Below are positions 62,234 to 64,000 of a stretch of DNA of 64,000 bases, piece by piece (the first letter of the stretch is position 1; each line of letters opens with the position of its first letter). The notes below the pieces were generated by a model. That model did no database searches. It was given only the letters and a program-made list of their open reading frames with translations, and was not told where the DNA came from. The DNA comes from Arthrobacter nitroguajacolicus_D (GTDB lineage: Bacteria > Actinomycetota > Actinomycetes > Actinomycetales > Micrococcaceae). A program made the position numbers and the translations under genes. The stretch is from positions 345,807-409,806 of the forward strand of contig NZ_JAVDSH010000005.1 of NCBI RefSeq assembly GCF_031455195.1, given 5' to 3'.

Positions 62234-62692
62234 CTAGAGGGGGAGCTCCATGAAGACGCTGTTCGGGTCCAGGGTGTAATCCGCGAACGGCGGGCATTCG
62301 GTGAACCCATGCCGTTCGTACAGGCGCCGCGCCGGGGCGAAGTAGTCCTCGGTGCCGGTTTCCAGGCTGAGCCGTTCGTATCCGCGTCGGCCGGCTTCCT
62401 TGACGATGTGTTCAAGCATGCGGGTTGCCACGCCACGTCCCCGGGCATTGGCCGTGGTGCGCATCGACTTGATCTCGGCATGCCCCGGGGACAACGCCTT
62501 CAGCGCCCCGCATCCGAGCAGGACACCGTCCTCGCGGGCAGTCCAGAAAGTGATCGCGTCGTGCGACAACGCCGAGTGGTCCAATGCGTGCACGCTTTCT
62601 GCGGGCGAGGTGGCGAACATGTCGGCCAGGTGTTCGCTGAGGAGCTTGTGGACATCAGGGCGCGCTGGATCGTCAATCTCGATGCTGATCAT
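62234..62692 (-). CDS. GNAT family N-acetyltransferase
   Basis: A 152-residue acetyltransferase. IKSMRTTANARGRGVATRML is the acetyl-CoA pyrophosphate-binding motif A (RGRGVA), and YERLSLETGTEDYFAPARRLY and HGFTECPPF give strand 5 and the C-terminal strand. The substrate is unknown; similar PhnO/ElaA-like enzymes act on small amines. It lies 20 bp downstream of the MobA-like gene on the same strand and may be co-transcribed with it. Confidence 0.82.
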   Translation of the reverse strand: MISIEIDDPARPDVHKLLSEHLADMFATSPAESVHALDHSALSHDAITFWTAREDGVLLGCGALKALSPGHAEIKSMRTTANARGRGVATRMLEHIVKEAGRRGYERLSLETGTEDYFAPARRLYERHGFTECPPFADYTLDPNSVFMELPL

Positions 62693-62712
62693 GCACCCTA
62701 ATTTACCCGCCG

Positions 62713-63321
62713 CTATCCGTCCAAAAGATGCAGCTGATCCTTGGTGTCCAGGTCTTCACCTGAGCAAAGGTCGCTGCAATCCACCAGGTCCACCAGGCCG
62801 GGATGCGCCTTGAGGAAGGACCGCGCGCCCGTGTCGCCATTGGCGGCCGCGGCCGCTTCGGCTCGAAGCCCGACGTCGAAAATCACCGGGTGCCTGCGCT
62901 TCAGCCTCCCTGACTCATCAGGGTAGGCGGCGGCGGTGACCCGCCCTGGACGATGGCCGCCCAGCAACCTGCTGACCGCCGTCGGGGTTAATCCGGGCTG
63001 GTCCACCAAAGCCACCATGATGTTGTTTCCCGGTGCGGCGGCGTCGATGCCTGCACGGAAGGACCCGGCCATCCCTTTGGCCCAATTCTGATTCTCAACC
63101 ACGGTATGTCCGCCCAGTTCGGTGTTGTTCCGAACGTGGTCGGCCTCGGCTCCGACTACCACCACCACCTCGCTGCAACCACCGTCGAAAAGCGTGTCGG
63201 CGAGTACTTCCACCAGCGTGCGCCCGCGGAAGGGCAGCAGCGCCTTGGGGCCGCGCCCCAGGCGGGTGCCGGCGCCCGCAGCGAGCAGGACGCCCGTGGT
63301 GGGCGTGCCGGATTGAGTCAT
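62713..63321 (-). CDS. MobA-like molybdenum cofactor nucleotidyltransferase
   Basis: A 202-residue nucleotidyltransferase. GVLLAAGAGTRLGRGPKALLP is the nucleotide-binding loop with its lysine, and ALVDQPGLTP the metal-binding aspartate. The family includes MocA, which makes molybdopterin cytosine dinucleotide for xanthine dehydrogenase. ATG 63321 gives MTQSGTPTTGVLLAAG; a frame to 63402 adds 27 residues. Position beside the xdh operon supports a cofactor role. Confidence 0.85.
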   Translation of the reverse strand: MTQSGTPTTGVLLAAGAGTRLGRGPKALLPFRGRTLVEVLADTLFDGGCSEVVVVVGAEADHVRNNTELGGHTVVENQNWAKGMAGSFRAGIDAAAPGNNIMVALVDQPGLTPTAVSRLLGGHRPGRVTAAAYPDESGRLKRRHPVIFDVGLRAEAAAAANGDTGARSFLKAHPGLVDLVDCSDLCSGEDLDTKDQLHLLDG

Positions 63322-63509
63322 ATCCTCACCATACGCGCGGCGTTGCATGCGGTCTCTAGCTCCTTGTGGGCTTTCCATTTGATCTACCAATATCGGTTTC
63401 AAACTACTGATGAGTAGGGCTTTTAGCCCCGCGAAATGGCCGTTATGGTCGATGAGGGAGTTATGAAGTCAGCTCGAGGACGCAACGACGCGTTAAGGGA
63501 CAGGGGAAA

Positions 63510-63701
63510 ATGGCGGGTAGTTTCGAGATTCTCAAGGCAGGTACTGATTCATTCCGATTCCGGCTCACAGCCGACGACGGCACGGTGGTGGCAGTGTCGC
63601 CTCAATTTCCGAACCTGAAGGCCGTTGTGGCCGGTATCAACGCCGTTCGCGAGAATGCGGCCACAGGTTTCGTCGTCGACCGGAGGAATCTGGGCACCTG
63701 A
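63510..63701 (+). CDS. DUF1508 (YegP-like) small protein
   Basis: A 63-residue single-domain protein. FEILKAGTDSFRFRLTADDG, then SPQFPNLKAVVAGINAVREN and a terminal FVVDRR match one YegP repeat, a tiny alpha-beta fold of unknown function often induced by stress. GGGACAGGGG is just upstream of ATG 63510. It is followed by a perfect terminator. Confidence 0.8.
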   Translation: MAGSFEILKAGTDSFRFRLTADDGTVVAVSPQFPNLKAVVAGINAVRENAATGFVVDRRNLGT

Positions 63702-63734
63702 CCTACCCGGCACCGCGAGGTGCAGCTGAACGAC

Positions 63735-63773
63735 AAATGGCGGCAGTGTTCAACACGAACACTGCCGCCATTT
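63735..63773. terminator. Bidirectional terminator between DUF1508 and aceE genes
   Basis: A 16-bp perfect stem (AAATGGCGGCAGTGTT and its complement, 7-base loop CAACACG) followed by TTTGTTGTTGTT. Convergent genes lie on both sides. Confidence 0.85.
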
Positions 63774-63787
63774 GTTGTTGTTGGGGC

Positions 63788-64000
63788 TTAGGCGTCGCCG
63801 CCCGCTCCGCCGGTGGTGCCGGCGTTCACATCGAGCAGCTTGTAGCGGTCAATGGCGTACGACGGCGCGCCCTCCTCAACCTCGCCCCTCGCCGCCAGCA
63901 TCTGCAGGGTTTTGGCGACGATGGAGTGGGTGTCGTTTTTGAAGTAGCGGCGTGCGGCTTGGCGGGTGTCGGAGAAGCCGAAGCCGTCTGCTCCGAGGGA
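63788..64000 (-). CDS. aceE: Pyruvate dehydrogenase E1 (homodimeric), C-terminal end
   Basis: The last 70 codons of a gene running off the right edge. SLGADGFGFSDTRQAARRYF is the conserved C-terminal segment of homodimeric AceE proteins, followed by the helix SIVAKTLQMLAARGEV and a divergent Gly-rich tail. AceE is the thiamine-diphosphate E1 of the pyruvate dehydrogenase complex. Only this end is visible, so the identity depends on that segment. Confidence 0.8.
   Translation of the reverse strand, partial: SLGADGFGFSDTRQAARRYFKNDTHSIVAKTLQMLAARGEVEEGAPSYAIDRYKLLDVNAGTTGGAGGDA

Overview
The window is chromosomal DNA from a high-GC actinobacterium. Protein content and intergenic style point to the Micrococcaceae, most likely Arthrobacter or Paenarthrobacter: a uricase very like the Arthrobacter globiformis enzyme, a purine-breakdown block coupled to malate synthase and malic enzyme, a homodimeric AceE at the right edge, and many strong GC-rich hairpins between genes. 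No rRNA, tRNA, prophage, transposase or CRISPR array was seen. The assignment rests on remembered family features, not on a database search.

Layout. 1-2568 (minus): acyl-CoA-dehydrogenase-like protein, a PIG-L deacetylase/methyltransferase fusion and a cut-off family 2 glycosyltransferase, tightly overlapped. 2834-9616: SulP transporter/carbonic anhydrase fusion, DUF1992 protein, ammonium transporter Amt with GlnR-like boxes, an MFS exporter and a class I glutamine amidotransferase. 9891-22520: a catabolic locus of two divergent arms around LysR and IclR regulators. The minus arm is YciI, zinc alcohol dehydrogenase and an FAD dehydrogenase. The plus arm is an MHS-type transporter, a Gfo/Idh/MocA dehydrogenase, a 990-residue old-yellow-enzyme/TIM-barrel fusion and a second FAD dehydrogenase. 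22588-25353: class A penicillin-binding protein and a free-standing histidine-kinase-type ATPase.

25582-30796 (minus) is a five-gene envelope operon: phosphodiester glycosidase, GT2-GtrA glycosyltransferase, DUF4956 membrane protein, VTC-type polyphosphate polymerase and a DUF4353 lipoprotein, with start/stop overlaps through the first four. 31667-41387 looks like a polysaccharide-utilisation locus: Tat-exported PL8 lyase, GntR/LacI-type regulator, sulfatase, Gfo/Idh dehydrogenase and a sugar ABC importer without its own ATPase. A matching motif lies in front of the sulfatase and the importer.

42414-63321 is mostly purine catabolism. Purines enter through two NCS2-superfamily permeases. Guanine and related purines are deaminated (GuaD, 8-oxoguanine deaminase-like), xanthine is oxidised (XdhC, FAD subunit, FeS-Mo subunit, MobA-like cofactor enzyme), urate is oxidised (uricase), ureidoglycine is deaminated (AllE), and glyoxylate is assimilated (malate synthase, malic enzyme), under an IclR regulator. 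Steps from 5-hydroxyisourate to allantoate are not in the window. A DUF6986 aldolase-like protein sits inside the glyoxylate operon. An AbiEi/DUF559-type gene bracketed by related inverted repeats interrupts the block. The right edge holds a DUF1508 protein and the end of aceE.

Two families of long imperfect palindromes recur. Family 1 lies at convergent gene ends (9623, 22514, 34045). Family 2 (19822, 31483, 42334) includes one copy inside the linker of the 990-residue fusion protein.
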